Source: Telopea speciosissima (Eukaryota; Streptophyta; Magnoliopsida; Proteales; Proteaceae). Taken from it: a stretch of DNA of 64,000 nt. Below, in pieces: positions 21,360-32,089 of this stretch; position 1 is the first letter of the stretch, and every line of letters begins with the position of its first letter. Location: contig NW_025317439.1 of the NCBI RefSeq assembly GCF_018873765.1, forward strand, positions 48,073-112,072, read 5' to 3'. The position numbers and the translations under genes were made by a program. The notes beneath the pieces are model-generated. The model was given only the letters and a program-made list of their open reading frames with translations. It was not told the origin of the DNA and ran no database searches.

Positions 21360-23103
21360 CTGAAGGAAGAGGCTAGTCAACTTTGGACATTCAAGCTTCA
21401 AAATTTCCAAGGAGTAACAATTGCTGAGAAGATAGAAGCAATGGTGAAAAAATTAGCAGATGAGAATACCACCAAAAGTATGAGCAGAAATTAGCAAAAG
21501 ATAAGCTTGTCAAAGGGGAAAGAAGAAATGCACCTCAAATTAAGAAAGCTTAGATTGGAAGCAGCAACATCTACTTCCTTCAGATTTGCTGACAAAGATA
21601 GGTTTAATGATAACAGATGAAAACAACGGGCCCTTGGAGGAATGACAACTTTCTCAATGTTTGAACACCCTACGCAGTTCAGATTCTGCAGTAAACGGTC
21701 CGGCTGCTCAATTTGCTCCTGGATGATCTCTAGAGAACAGATTGCAGATGAGCCATCAAAGCTAGATAACTCAAAAAGTTGGCCACCACTATAACCCCAG
21801 TTCAGGTCATGCATATTCACACATCCATTCAGGCTCACATGGGTCAGATGTGTACAGCAAGCAAGAAGCTCCTCTATTGCAGAATGGCAAAGGCTTCCTT
21901 CCATAAGACAAGTCTAGCTCACGAAGGGCTGGGAGAGCACCTTCCTTATAAAGAGCCTCCAAAGAAGAGTCGGTCAGATACTTGCATGCTTGTAATTTTA
22001 ATACCTGTACAAAATGGAAATGAAAAGAGAAACAAGATTATCATTCAATGCATACAGTTTGAATCATTCCCCAACCAACAAAACAGATGAAGCATAAGTG
22101 GCCATGTAGGAAAATTTTGACACGTTATCTGTCTCTTGTTTATCTGCTTCTATATTTCCAGTATTATTTTAAGAAAAAAATAGTGAAACAGCTATTGATC
22201 GAGCTGGGCCTAGCTCAAAGGGCACCTGATCTTGAGCCACATGGAGGGAGGATATGACCAATCTAAACCACTGGATAGCCACATGTCAAAATTGGCTGTC
22301 TAAACAAATCATATGACCAACTTTATATTGAAATTCTTGTCCTGCATTTTGAGCAATTAACCATCTAGTCCACTTGCTGGCTTTTTTCTTGTATTTCAAA
22401 CCCTTAGTTTTTCCCCGAGGCAAACTCCATCCAGCTTGAAATTTGTCAGGTGCACCAAATGTAATCGTTAGGCAAGCTGCCCGGTGGCAATATAAACTGC
22501 CACTCCTGCACCTGCTACAAAACACAACGATTATTTTGCCACCAGCATCCCTTTACTAATAAATGGAACTCAACTATCTGATAATTGGGGTTGTGGTAGC
22601 AGAAATTTGACTTTACTAGCCATTTGACCTGCCAAACTCCTATGATTTTTCTCTCTACAAGCAACAATGGAAAGACAATTTCTTACATGTTTTTTAAAAA
22701 AATGCAAGTAAAAACATTAGAATTAATTTTCAACGGTCAAGCTCAGAATATGCTGTGTTAGTGAGCTGACAATGCATCTCCTCCTCACCCCCAAAAAAAG
22801 GGGCAATCAGGCACAATCAAGGAGCCAAGGAGCCAACAGTTGTGTATAAGATAGTATCTAAAAAGAATAAAAAAGAAAGGGGGTGGAAGGAGAAGCATCC
22901 ATAAACTAAACAAAAGAAGAACTGAAGAACTAAAAGAGAGGATTTTTCTGTTTCGGGTTGCCGTGTATTAGAATTACCTTCAATTGTAAACAGGACTCAA
23001 AAACTGGCTGTAAGTTCATCAGGAAAGTGTATGATAAATCCAGCAAGATTAAATAAGAAAGCCGGCGCAAAGAAAAAAGACCATCTGGACCAATGGATGG
23101 GGA
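21360..23103 (-). pseudogene. FBL15: F-box/LRR-repeat protein 15-like gene fragment, three exons
   Basis: Minus-strand exons separated by GT..AG introns. Exon A (23103-22978) gives SIGPDGLFSLRRLSYLILL and LMNLQPVFESCLQLK, then donor GTAATT. Exon B (22004-21534) gives VLKLQACKYLTDSSLEALYK, ALPALRELDLSYG and LTHVSLNGCVNMHDLNWG, with LLQNLNCVGCSNIEKV and CFHLLSLNLSLSANLKEVD, ending LNL-AG|GTGCAT. Exon C (21423-21360) gives NCYSLEILKLECPKLTSLFL, then donor GTATGC. Joining B to C completes an AGC Ser codon in frame. The LRR text matches F-box/LRR 15 (SLOMO-like) proteins, substrate adaptors of SCF ubiquitin ligases (family knowledge). The F-box and most LRRs are missing and exon B has a frameshift near 21900. 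It lies inside the TIR element, consistent with gene-fragment capture. Confidence 0.8.
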
Positions 23104-24665
23104 GATGCATACGCCCATTCACATACTTCCCCCCTGCATACGCCCATTCACACTCACATTGACTAACATAATCAATTCACATTAACATTCACATTGAGAC
23201 AAAGAACCACATCTCTAGCATGGATCGAACAACCTCAAGATCTCATCAACCAACCCTTCCTACATCTACCATTCAAGCAGTGGAAACAAAGAACCACATC
23301 TCTCTCTCTCTCTCTCTGCTCAATAAGCTCAATCAAATCTATCATATAATTATTTCTTCTTTAGTCTAGTTTCTTTCCCTTTCATAAAGAATTACTATGC
23401 CAAAAGCCCAAATGCTTAAACTTTTAGTTAGACATTCGTGGGGGTTAAAGGAGGCATTCAGAATCAGACTCACGAATTCAATTCCAAATTTCCAACACTC
23501 ATTTATTTGATGTAGATGTTCTCCTTGTCCAAATCTAACCTAATTGATGGAAGGGTAGAAAAGAGATGTGCAGACTGAAACTTACTTCCCAAAATAGTAG
23601 GGAACTTGAAGAAGTCCATCATAATAATCCCACTTATAATAAGCCAGAAATAGTAACCTAACTACCATTATTGGGGGACACAGGAGATTGAGAGGAGAAA
23701 TCCATCTCATCAGACACATAATAATGGAGGCAATGTGGCCCACCTTATCTATAATATTGCAGTGCTTGAACAGTGAAACCCAAAGCTGAGAGCCCCCTTC
23801 AAATCTGAAAATCCCATCTCATCAGCCACACAAGTATTACAAACGACATTTTTGTTAGTTTTGAATTGGGTTATAAGCTGATGACATGCATGGATCTGTC
23901 CATACCATTGACTCACCACTTAAATAAGTCATTCCTACCCATTAGTGATGAAGATAAACTGGTTGCTATTTGACCAAGTAGGTGATGATGATGAGTAGTT
24001 AGGAAAGATTGCATATAAATTTCAATTACAATTTTTAAATTAGCACAAGCAAACCTATGGAAATTGAGAATCAAAATGAAGCAACATTCCATGAATTCTA
24101 ACAAATTTAAAGCAGGGTATAGAAAATCGAAAAGACAGAGCTGCAGTTAATCAACTTTTATTTACAGACAGAGGCCATAAAATGTACAAACATTCCCATC
24201 CATCTCCCAAAATCTTCAAATTGGAAAATTTTTGAAAGAATATGAGGCTATTACGCAGCTGCTTTGCAATTGTAGCAATAATAATCCCCACTCAATCACA
24301 GAGGATGAACCAAATCAAAACAAAGTCCTTTTTTAATCTAAAGTCTACACTTATATCTTCCCTTACAAATGAAAAATAGAACAACATTTTCAAAGTCTAA
24401 AATATGCCAACCTAAAAATGGGGTTCCTCAGACTTCCACTGAGAAGAGACATCAGACCCCCATCGTGTCTAGGTTTTCCTGTTCCCATCGTAACTCGAAC
24501 GAGATGGTGCAAATAGGCATCCGACATTTTAGGATTTAGAATAGATTTCAGATCCTAAACCCGAAATCACTTTTGTAAAAGTCGGGAGAGGGAGGGAGAG
24601 GGCGAGAGGGGGACCTAGGTTTGCAAAATCGCAGGTAAATGGTTTCAGTTGCAAGGGTTGCGAAC

Positions 24666-24696
<31 letters not shown>

Positions 24697-25270
24697 CGTT
24701 CTTGAACATCGAGACAGACAGAGAGAGAGAGAGAGAGAGGGACAGAGAAAGAGATAGCGAGAGAGAGATGAAAGAGATGGGAGAGATGAGAGAAATCACC
24801 TTGAATCTCCTGTGGAGTTGCAGGTCTCCTCTTCCCCACTTGATCGCAAGAAAAAGCCTTTTCTCAACTTCAAACCCTTGAGAAATCACAGGTTGATCGC
24901 AAGAAAAAGCCTTCTTCTCCCTTCGCCTTCTTCTTCCTTCGGCAAAGACGAGCTTCTTCTCCCTTAGACCACTTCTCCCTTCAGCAACGACGAAATGGTT
25001 TCGTCCTTCAGCCTTCTTCTCCTTCGGCAACAACGAACAAGTCCAGGATTTCGTTTGTTCTCTATGGGTAGGAATCAAGATTGGTTCACAAAATAAGAGG
25101 GTATTTATACTAAGGCTTCTTTTTCTTGAATCAAATATGGGTCCACCTATAATATAATTCACGTTTACATGAAAAAATGTGAATCAGGTAGATTCATGAA
25201 CTTGGATCGGTTCACCATCATTTTGAACTAAACAATTTTCTCATTCAAAATCATGAATCAATTGGTGTAG
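23104..25270. other. Right interior of the PIF/Harbinger-like element
   Basis: No gene recognised. A short duplication (GCATACGCCCATTCACA) lies at 23107-23151, a CT microsatellite at 23298-23317 and GA microsatellites at 24669-24770. The 24548-25162 minus ORF is driven by the GA repeat and repeated AAGAAAAAGCCTT units (24850, 24901). Confidence 0.55.
24669..24770. repeat. Interrupted (GA)n microsatellite
   Basis: Runs of GAGAGA at 24669-24696 and 24719-24740, continuing as imperfect GA/GATA to 24770. Confidence 0.9.
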
Positions 25271-26790
25271 CACCAATTGGTTCACCGAACCAAACACGTC
25301 CTTAGCAGAACAAAAAGGAGTCTCCAAAACAAAACATCAAAAGCACTCCTCAACGGTCTTCATCCACGACCACCGAGAAAGTACGCAGGATCGGTATGAC
25401 CTCCGTCGGGGTCCACACCAACATCATCGTAACAACCAGGACTCTCCTCCTCGAGATGACCCTCTATGCCACAGCGACATCGATCTGCAAAATCATCTAA
25501 GAAAACATTGTATAACAGAGTGTGAGTCCCACCGAGCTCATGAGCAAATAACATCAATCATGCGTGCACATGCAATCACAATTCACAGTTCATATGATCC
25601 TACATGATATGCAAGTCCAGATTATTTATTAGCCACCTAGCAATACAACTAAGTCGGGTCTATGCTACTACAATCCCCAATACATGTATCCCTAGTGCGG
25701 ACTTCTAACTCCTTCCCCCGATACACCCATTGAGTTGTCGGAGAGGACCAGTCAGCTCCCACATTCGTTCACCAAGGTCAGCCCCACCAGCCCTCTGTGA
25801 TTAACCCGTGGGACAATCCATTTCTTTTCTCTTTTCTTTTCTTTTCTGGCTTATAGCCCATATGCACCATTCCGGTGTTCTATTCATTCTTTTTTTTTTC
25901 TCTTTTCTCATTTTCTGATGGTCGCCCCCACAGGCATCCAACACCTTAACCCCTGTTGGCAAGGGTGTGTAGCACGGGTGATGAAACTCTAGCCCCATGT
26001 CTATATGGCATCGTATGAGTCAGGTGGTGTCAACCGCATCCTATACTATGGGCTACCACAGGCCTCATTTTCAAGCCGACTACGGCATCTAGTCTAACAT
26101 TCACAATCATCATAGAAGAATTCACAGTGTTGATCAACAGACAGTCATTATGCAGTGATTTGAGTAGTTTGAACAGAAGTAAATAACACAGCAATTATAT
26201 TCAATTCTTATTAGCCGGCATCAGATCATAATTACATATACACATATGATAGTATTATTCACTCACCTGAGTTGGTTTCTAAGCCCTCAGTTGCAAACTC
26301 AGTTTCAAAAGCAGTTTGGTTGTTGACCTCGAGTGCAGGATCAAATCCTAAATACAAATCAAATAATGTCTTATTAAATTTTCAGTCTATCACTGGGTAT
26401 CCTAGGGTTAACCTAAACTTATTGGGTTGACCCGATGTTTAGCTGGTTCACACTTGGAATCACTGGGCCTTAGGTCATGTCCCGGTGCATCAACCAGTGT
26501 CAGTGGCTCAAAGGGTAAAATAGTCATTTCAAGGGTTGTACCTAACCCTAGGTCAGACCAAGTCCACAGTGCTGTCCACAGCTTGCTTGTGCTATAGGAC
26601 CAAGCACAGTAGAGCTTCCTTCACCTGCAGGGTCCACTAGGGTTCCAAAACATTTCCAAACAAGGACAGATGTGAGGAAGGGCTTTTTGGTAATTTTTCA
26701 GCCTTCTCCCAGTGTCCAGGGGTCAAAGGGTGAGGTCCCCCAAGTCTGTCCACCAATCCAGCCAATTTCCCTTCACTGGGCAGTTGGCTC

Positions 26791-26812
26791 TGGGCGATGT
26801 CTGCATCGCCCA
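26791..26812. repeat. GGGCGATG hairpin in the Tekay LTR
   Basis: TGGGCGATG-TCTG-CATCGCCCA, a perfect 9-bp stem with a 4-base loop; related to the motifs at 6006 and 27772. Confidence 0.7.
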
Positions 26813-27771
26813 ATGGCTGTAGAATCAATGTGCGCTGAGTTTCCAAGGTGGGGCCTTATGGGCTGAGCTTAATCTTGATCCCCTGCATGTCAGGGGAGTT
26901 AGGTAGCCCCAGGGATGGCCCACCTATTGGTCCAATTGGATCCTCCATCAGATCCACCATCAGGCTAACAATGGCTGCCTAAGCAGCCCCAGTGAATAGT
27001 GTCACTGGGTTTTGCCAAGCTTGGGAATCTGATTTCAGCCACATGCAAGGCTAGAAAGGCCTGAAAAACAATGGTTCAGGGCTGCAACCACCTAGGGTTT
27101 GGTCTCTGCAGCCCTAGCTATCCAGGACTCCAATCAGCTCATCAGGAGCAAATCAGGGCAGTGCAGTAGGGCACAGTCAGATTCGGCTCCCAAGAACAAT
27201 AAATTAGCCAATTAAATTTATATAAAAATCACAGATCGTCCATGCCTAAGGTCTGCATGGCAGATCTGGAGCCATACCTAGCTTCCCCCAGCTATTCTGG
27301 GCTGGTAGAGAGCAGATTCATATCAAATACAAAGAAAAGATAGAGATAGCAGAGATGCATTAGGTATTTTTATACCTGAAATGGCCTGAAGAAGCTCGGT
27401 TCCAGCTGGAATGGGTGGCAGCCAAGCTTTCCTCCTTCTTTCCCCTTCCTTCTTCTTCTTCCTCTCCTTCTTTTCTCCTTACTTTCCTCTCTTCTCTCCC
27501 ACGGATTTCCAACAGATATAAGAGCTCTAAATGAGCTCAGACCCCTCCTATTTATAGACTTCCCCTTCACTGAGGCATGTTTGCCTGTGAAGGCCCCTTT
27601 TAAAAATCAGTTTTTAAACTGATTCAGACTGATTCTGGGCACACTGGTGGGGTCCACAGAGAACTGAGGGCATGAGGTGGTCCCTCAGACTTCCCTCTAT
27701 CAGTGGAGGGTACCCATGTCCATGTTGGGTGGTCCCCACAATTAAAAATCATTAAAATATTCAGAAACACC

Positions 27772-27811
27772 CACTGGGCGATGTCTCTAGGCCTTGCTAC
27801 ATCGCCTAGAG
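27772..27811. repeat. Interleaved inverted repeats in the Tekay LTR promoter region
   Basis: CACTGGGCGATGT (27772-27784) pairs through GGCGATGT with 27799-27806. CTCTAGG (27785-27791) pairs with CCTAGAG (27805-27811). It is the same arrangement as at 6006-6058, about 220 bases upstream of the LTR TATA box on the element's strand. Confidence 0.65.
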
Positions 27812-28167
27812 AATTCTAGCAAGTTGAAATTCAATGGGGCTTGCACAGGGTTTGACCCTAAGTCAGGGTATTGTCCCCATATGCCCATTAGGGATTTTTG
27901 GCACATTTTTACATAGGTGGGTCCCACCTTTTGGGGAGGAGAGAGATTACCTGGGATCCAAGTCATACATCAAGCTGCGAGCTGCACAGTTGCAAGGGTC
28001 TGCTATCCATCTTCGGACAGGCATATAGGAGGACATGCACAGGGTTTCTTCATTGATCCATGTCACTGGAGTGGAGCAGTGATGCTCCACAGTGATCCTG
28101 GTTACCTGATCAGGAGTTCCTGTCCTTGAACCAAAATTCTAGCCAGTCAAGAGCAGGGTTTGACACA

Positions 28168-29976
28168 ATTGGTTGATATCTTGAGGTGGCACAATAGGGA
28201 GAGTAAGAGGATTAAGGAATTTTTGAATTCCTTCAATGGTAGGATGTCATTGACTATTGATTTGTGGTCCTCCATCACGGCTGACTCTTATATTTCTCTC
28301 ATTTGTCACTACATTGACACAAAATGGATATTGCATAAGAATTTGCTAAAATTTTGCATCATGCCACCACCACACACAGGAGTTAACATAAGTCAAATTG
28401 CATCAAAGATGTTATTGTATTGGGGGATTGAGAAAAAACTGTTTTCTATTACTCTAGATAATGCTCCTGCAAATCTCTCTTTTATTGATCACTTGAAAAG
28501 AAATTTGGTGTTGAAGAAGGCTTTAATGTGTGATGGTGATTTTTTTCATAACTGATGTTGTGCCCATATATTGAACCTAATTGTACAAGATGGTTTGAAG
28601 GTAATTGATAATTGTGTACAATTAATTTGATCCAGCATAGCATATGTGAAGGCATCTCAGGCAAGGAAAGTGAAATTCCTAGAATGTTGCAAGCAGGTAG
28701 GTTTACCAAATAAGAAAGGATTGCATGGAGATGTTACCACGAGGTGGAACTCCACTTATCACATGCTTGATTCTGCTATATTCTATAAGAATGCATTTCA
28801 TGAACTTCAGTTGGTGGATAAAAATTATAGAAAGTGTCCAAGTACTGAGGAATGGTCCAAGGTTGAACAATTAATGCATTTTTTGAAGCCTTTTAATGAC
28901 ATCACAGAGGTGTTATCTAGGTCCAAGTACCCAACGGCAAATTTGTATTTTCACAATGTATGGAATATACATAAGTCTTTGTTGGAAGTGATAGTACATG
29001 GAGATGACCATATGAAGAAGATGGCACAAGAAATGAAAAAGAAGTTTGACAAGTATTGGGACTCATATAGCATTATTTTAGCTATTGCAGTTGTATTTGA
29101 CCCTCGATAGAAGTTATCCTTTGTTTCATGGGCTTTTGATAAGATATATATAATCTTGACTCTGGATCAAGGGAGAAATTTAGACTTGTAAAAACAAGTT
29201 TAGAACGACTCTTTGAAGAGTACCGAAGCATGGATGTGACCATGGAAGAGGGGGCATTACACTCAGAAGATATTGAGACTGATACGGTTGGAAATGAATC
29301 AGACTGGCAGGTATAAATCATTTTGTTTTTTATTTTTTATTATATATTCATTTTAATATGTTGTATTTTTTATATTGATTTTTTTTATTTTATAGGAGCT
29401 AAACGCATATGAGAGTAGCAATAATACAACAAGATCAGATAAATCTGAATTGTATTTGTATTTAGAAGAGTCAAGGATCAAATATACGACGAAGCAATAT
29501 GATGTATTGGCCTATTGGAAGTCGCAAGGAACTAAATATCGTGATCTTTCTCGGATGGCACGGGATGTGTTAGCTATTCTGGTATCAACAGTTGCTTCTG
29601 AATCTGCTTTTAGTGCTGGAGGTAGAGTTATTGACAAATATAGAAGTAAGTTACTACCAACAAATGCTGAAGCACTGATTTGCCTCCGAGATTGGATGTT
29701 TGGAGTAGACTTTAGAGGTAGTTTTTGAAAATTTGTGTACATTTTATTAAATTGATATTATTTTCTCTCTTTTTTTGGTCATATTCTTATTATCTTATAT
29801 GTACTATTGTTCTTTTTTTTTTCTTTAAAGCTGAACTGGGTGATGATGCCAATGATTTGGCTGATGCTTTAAAAGATGTGTTGTCCTTGAATGAGAGTGG
29901 TGTAACTAATGAGGCTCCAGTAGGACCAATACCTACACAAAGATCTTCAATTGCTTCTACTGCAGGTTGCAAATAA
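28168..29976 (+). pseudogene. hAT-family transposase (RICESLEEPER-like), C-terminal half
   Basis: Plus-strand. Motifs in order: SLTIDLWSS, KWILHKNLLKFC, MPPPHTGVNI, LFSITLDNAPANLS, CCAHILNLIVQDGLK, LHGDVTTRWNSTYHMLDSA, TNLYF-type NLYFHNVW and KKKFDKYWDSYSIILA. After an intron (29313-29395, GTATAA..TATAG) comes the hAT dimerisation domain: VLAYWKSQG, LSRMARDVLAI, STVASESAFSAGGRVIDKYR. A further exon may be 29831-29976. Stops at 28553, 28628 and 29108 and a frameshift near 29150 break it. The N-terminal BED zinc finger would lie left of the Tekay-like insertion, outside the window. It resembles domesticated RICESLEEPER/DAYSLEEPER genes but is clearly dead. Confidence 0.88.
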
Positions 29977-30727
29977 CGTTTAGTCTATTAGATGACTTTC
30001 TACAGGTATTGTCATTTTTCTTTTTATGTTTTTGATTTGCCTTGTCTTTTATTACAATCACATTTTGACTTGTACTATCTTTCCACAGGGACCACAAGTA
30101 TTGTCATTCGATCTTCAAATGTCATTTAATCTTCTAGTTCTTCTAACTCAATCTTCAGGTAAGTTTTCATCTCTTTGACTCTTTGAACATTGCACACAAT
30201 TGGTTCAAACTAGGATGACATGAATAGATAGATAAGATCTAGCATTGTTGCTCTATTTTTTGCCATATATATTGATCTTCTATATATTCTAAATATCTTT
30301 TGTTTAATGTAAGTCTCTTCTAGTTATTTTGCTTAATCGAACAAAGGCAACAATCGTTGGATTCCTAGAGGCCAACCATTTTGTTTGGGTTACCGAGATC
30401 CGAGAACGCTTGTGAAATGTGATGTTATAAGCTGATGTTTCATTTTGATTCTTGTGTCTGTACTTTGTGGACATGGGACATGGGAAATGGGACATGAGAC
30501 TTATATTACTTTTATGTTTTGTTACTTTTTTTTTTTTTTTTTTTTTTGATGAAAGTGTTATCACACAAACCACACACCAATCCCAAAAGGTTAATCGACT
30601 TTTAGGACCATGGAATGGCTGATATTTTGTTACTTTTGACGTTATACTTTGTGGACATGGGACATGCAACTGCATTGCAAGGTTAGCAATAAGCAAATGG
30701 TCAAAGGACCATGGTTTGAAATTGAAA
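29977..30727. other. Intergenic, no gene recognised
   Basis: AT-rich; T-run at 30524-30547. Two copies of CTTTGTGGACATGGGACATG lie near 30461 and 30649. Nothing coding is supported. Confidence 0.5.
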
Positions 30728-30991
30728 AATTCTGCCCACACCGTTTAGTGCCCGTTTAGAATTAAATAGGCCATTAGCCCGACCAAGGCCCGTTTAAGAC
30801 CTGTTTACCTTGAATAAGGCTGCCCCGATTAAAGACCGAACACCGACCGACCGAAATTAAACAGTACCATGTCCGCCCAATGCAAGCCAGAACACCTAAA
30901 CGGTCGGACACGGTGCAGCATATAAAATTGGTGAGGCCCGTCTAGGCCCGACCGAGACCGACCGAACCCAACCGGTTGATACCCCTAATGA
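30728..30991. repeat. Degenerate GACCGACCGA-rich sequence, possible MITE fragment
   Basis: Contains GCCCGTTT and ACCGACCGACC repeats and ends GGTTGATACCCCTAA, which looks like the end of a hAT-type MITE. I could not find the matching left end, so the boundaries are uncertain. Style is similar to the MITE at 36948-37451. Confidence 0.3.
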
Positions 30992-31011
30992 GCAACATTG
31001 AGAAGGTGTCG

Positions 31012-31250
31012 GTGCTCTGATACCATGACAAGATTTGTATCCAATAATGGACTTGTGTATATTCATTCAATAAATGGAATATATATACAAGTAAAATGAA
31101 TCAATCTACTGCTAATTACAAGGTGGAGTTACAACAATTATGGAAACATGGATAAGGTAGGTGAGCTGGGTATGGTGATGGGTATCCGGATGGATATCCA
31201 GTAAGAGCTCTCAATCAGGAGTCGACCCTACCCATCGGTCCAAAACAGTG
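31012..31250 (-). repeat. Copia-type primer site and LTR remnant
   Basis: On the minus strand an LTR-like end CTTGTCA is followed by TGGTATCAGAGCACC (31026 leftwards), the canonical Copia primer site. AT-rich sequence with ATATATATACAAG follows to the right. No second LTR or coding part is visible, so this is a fragment. Confidence 0.5.
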
Positions 31251-31735
31251 GATTCCTCCTCCAAATGATCATATTAAGCTTACCTGTGACGCTGCCTTAC
31301 CTAGAGAAGAAACCAGAGGTGGAATCGGTTTTATTACCAGGGACGCTCAAGGTTATGTCAGAGCCAGTTGATATGAATGACATTCTTATGGGTGAATCCA
31401 TGGCAGTTCGAGCAGGTCTTTTATCGGCCGCAGCTGATGGTCTGAGTCACATTATGGTGGAATCTGACAACTCAGCATTGATCTCTTACATCAATAGTGC
31501 TTCCCCTGCTCCTCTCTCCATTGGAAGCTTCATTTTTTATATTGGATGCTTAGCAGATCAATTTTCTTTTATTTCCTTTTATCATGTTTGTAGGGATAGG
31601 AATCATGTTGCCGATTCCCTAGCTCGGAAAGCCTTATCCTCTGCAAGTAGGATAGTCTGGCTTATTTCCAATCCTTGGCTCTTGGATCTTTGTAACCAGG
31701 ATGTCTCGGCTGTTACTTGCTCTATCTATCAATAA
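31251..31735 (+). pseudogene. LINE-type RNase H domain fragment (RVT_3-like)
   Basis: Begins WIPPPNDHIKLTCDAALPRE and GGIGFITRDAQGY in one frame. A frameshift near 31375 moves to ESMAVRAGLLSAAADGLSHI, MVESDNSALISYINS and FYHVCRDRNHVADSLARKA. This is the RNase H fold with Asp/Glu/Asp residues found at the C-terminus of plant non-LTR retrotransposons. The upstream RT is absent, as expected for 5'-truncated LINE insertions. Confidence 0.75.
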
Positions 31736-31858
31736 ATATGCTTTCAACCAAAAACAAATAAAAGAAGTAATTTTCCGAAGGAATTATTAGTTTGGATTGG
31801 GTAGGGTATTTACAAGATGATACGAAAAGGAATTTTGAACTTTGGATTAGGTTGGGGT

Positions 31859-32075
31859 TGTAAGGGTATTTATGTAATATCCCTTTATATGTTCTAATAT
31901 AATCTTACTTGTATTAATGCCCAGGCTGTGAGGGGCAATCTAGTAATTAGCCCATCTGACCTAAACCCTAGTTTTCCTATATATACTAGCTAGAGGCAGC
32001 AGTCTGGGTATTCCAAACTAGATACTCAGGGTGTAATGCTTTAAGCAACCTTGTGCTTAAACCCTAACCCTAACA
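31859..32075 (+). repeat. 5' LTR of the Copia element
   Basis: TGTAAGGG..CCTAACA. A TATA box CCTATATATACTAG lies at 31976-31989. The last 18 bases read AAACCCTAACCCTAACA, telomere-repeat-like. Confidence 0.95.
31976..31989 (+). promoter_or_regulatory. TATA box of the Copia LTR
   Basis: CCTATATATACTAG; transcription would start about 30 bases downstream, near 32010. The telobox-like AAACCCTAG lies just upstream (31961-31969). Confidence 0.6.
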
Positions 32076-32089
32076 ATCTTAAAGCATTA
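32034..32089 (+). other. Putative self-priming fold: LTR segment complementary to the primer-site position
   Basis: TAATGCTTTAAG (32034-32045, in the LTR) is perfectly complementary to CTTAAAGCATTA (32078-32089), which begins two bases after the LTR end, exactly where a tRNA primer site should be. No TGGTATCAGAGC-type site is present there. In RNA this makes a 12-bp stem with a 32-base loop. Confidence 0.55.

Larger units (their letters stand above)
8393..25301. mobile_element. PIF/Harbinger-like non-autonomous transposon carrying host-gene exons
   Basis: Terminal inverted repeats of about 30 bp: left begins GGGCGTGTTTGGTTCGG and right (reverse complement) GGACGTGTTTGGTTCGG, one mismatch, continuing with GTGAACCAATTGGTG on both sides. 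It is flanked by TTA at 8390-8392 and 25302-25304. TTA duplication with a GGG-CGTGTTTGG terminus is the signature of PIF/Harbinger (Tourist-type) elements. Without the nested gypsy element it is about 5.7 kb. I see no transposase, so it would depend on one supplied in trans. Inside are F-box/LRR exons and a tRNA-like sequence. It split the 5' LTR of the Tekay-like element. Confidence 0.8.
1..28167 (-). mobile_element. Chromodomain Ty3/gypsy retrotransposon (Tekay/Del-like), interrupted
   Basis: Minus-strand element whose 3' end and 3' LTR lie left of the window. Reading right to left: 5' LTR (25305-28167 plus 8014-8392, split by a DNA transposon), primer-binding site next to 8014, an opposite-strand ORF (6340-7791), gag (4806-3544), protease, reverse transcriptase, RNase H, integrase and a chromodomain at the left edge. 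The chromodomain after integrase and LTR ends of the form TGTCACACC place it with plant chromoviruses of the Tekay/Del type (family knowledge). gag is open, but pol has stops and frameshifts. Its right end at 28167 falls inside a hAT transposase gene, so the element inserted there; the matching left hAT half is outside the window. Confidence 0.85.
25305..28167 (-). repeat. 5' LTR of the Tekay-like element, outer part
   Basis: Continuation of the LTR from 8392, making about 3.2 kb in all. On the minus strand a TATA box (CTATAAATAGG, 27548-27560) is followed by a GA-rich leader (27510-27420), the usual promoter and start of LTR transcription. It contains copies of the CTGGGCGATGT inverted-repeat motif. 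The segment 25930-26060 is clearly related to plus-strand sequence at 53880-54050, so the same LTR family occurs twice. The right end TTTGACACA at 28167 abuts hAT coding sequence. Confidence 0.75.

Noticed and set aside
24548..25162. 204-residue minus ORF with a long Ser-Leu run
   Set aside because: The run is the (GA)n microsatellite; the rest is low-complexity repeats.
32058..32075. Interstitial telomere
   Set aside because: Only two repeat units, and the same text recurs in the other LTR, so it belongs to the LTR.
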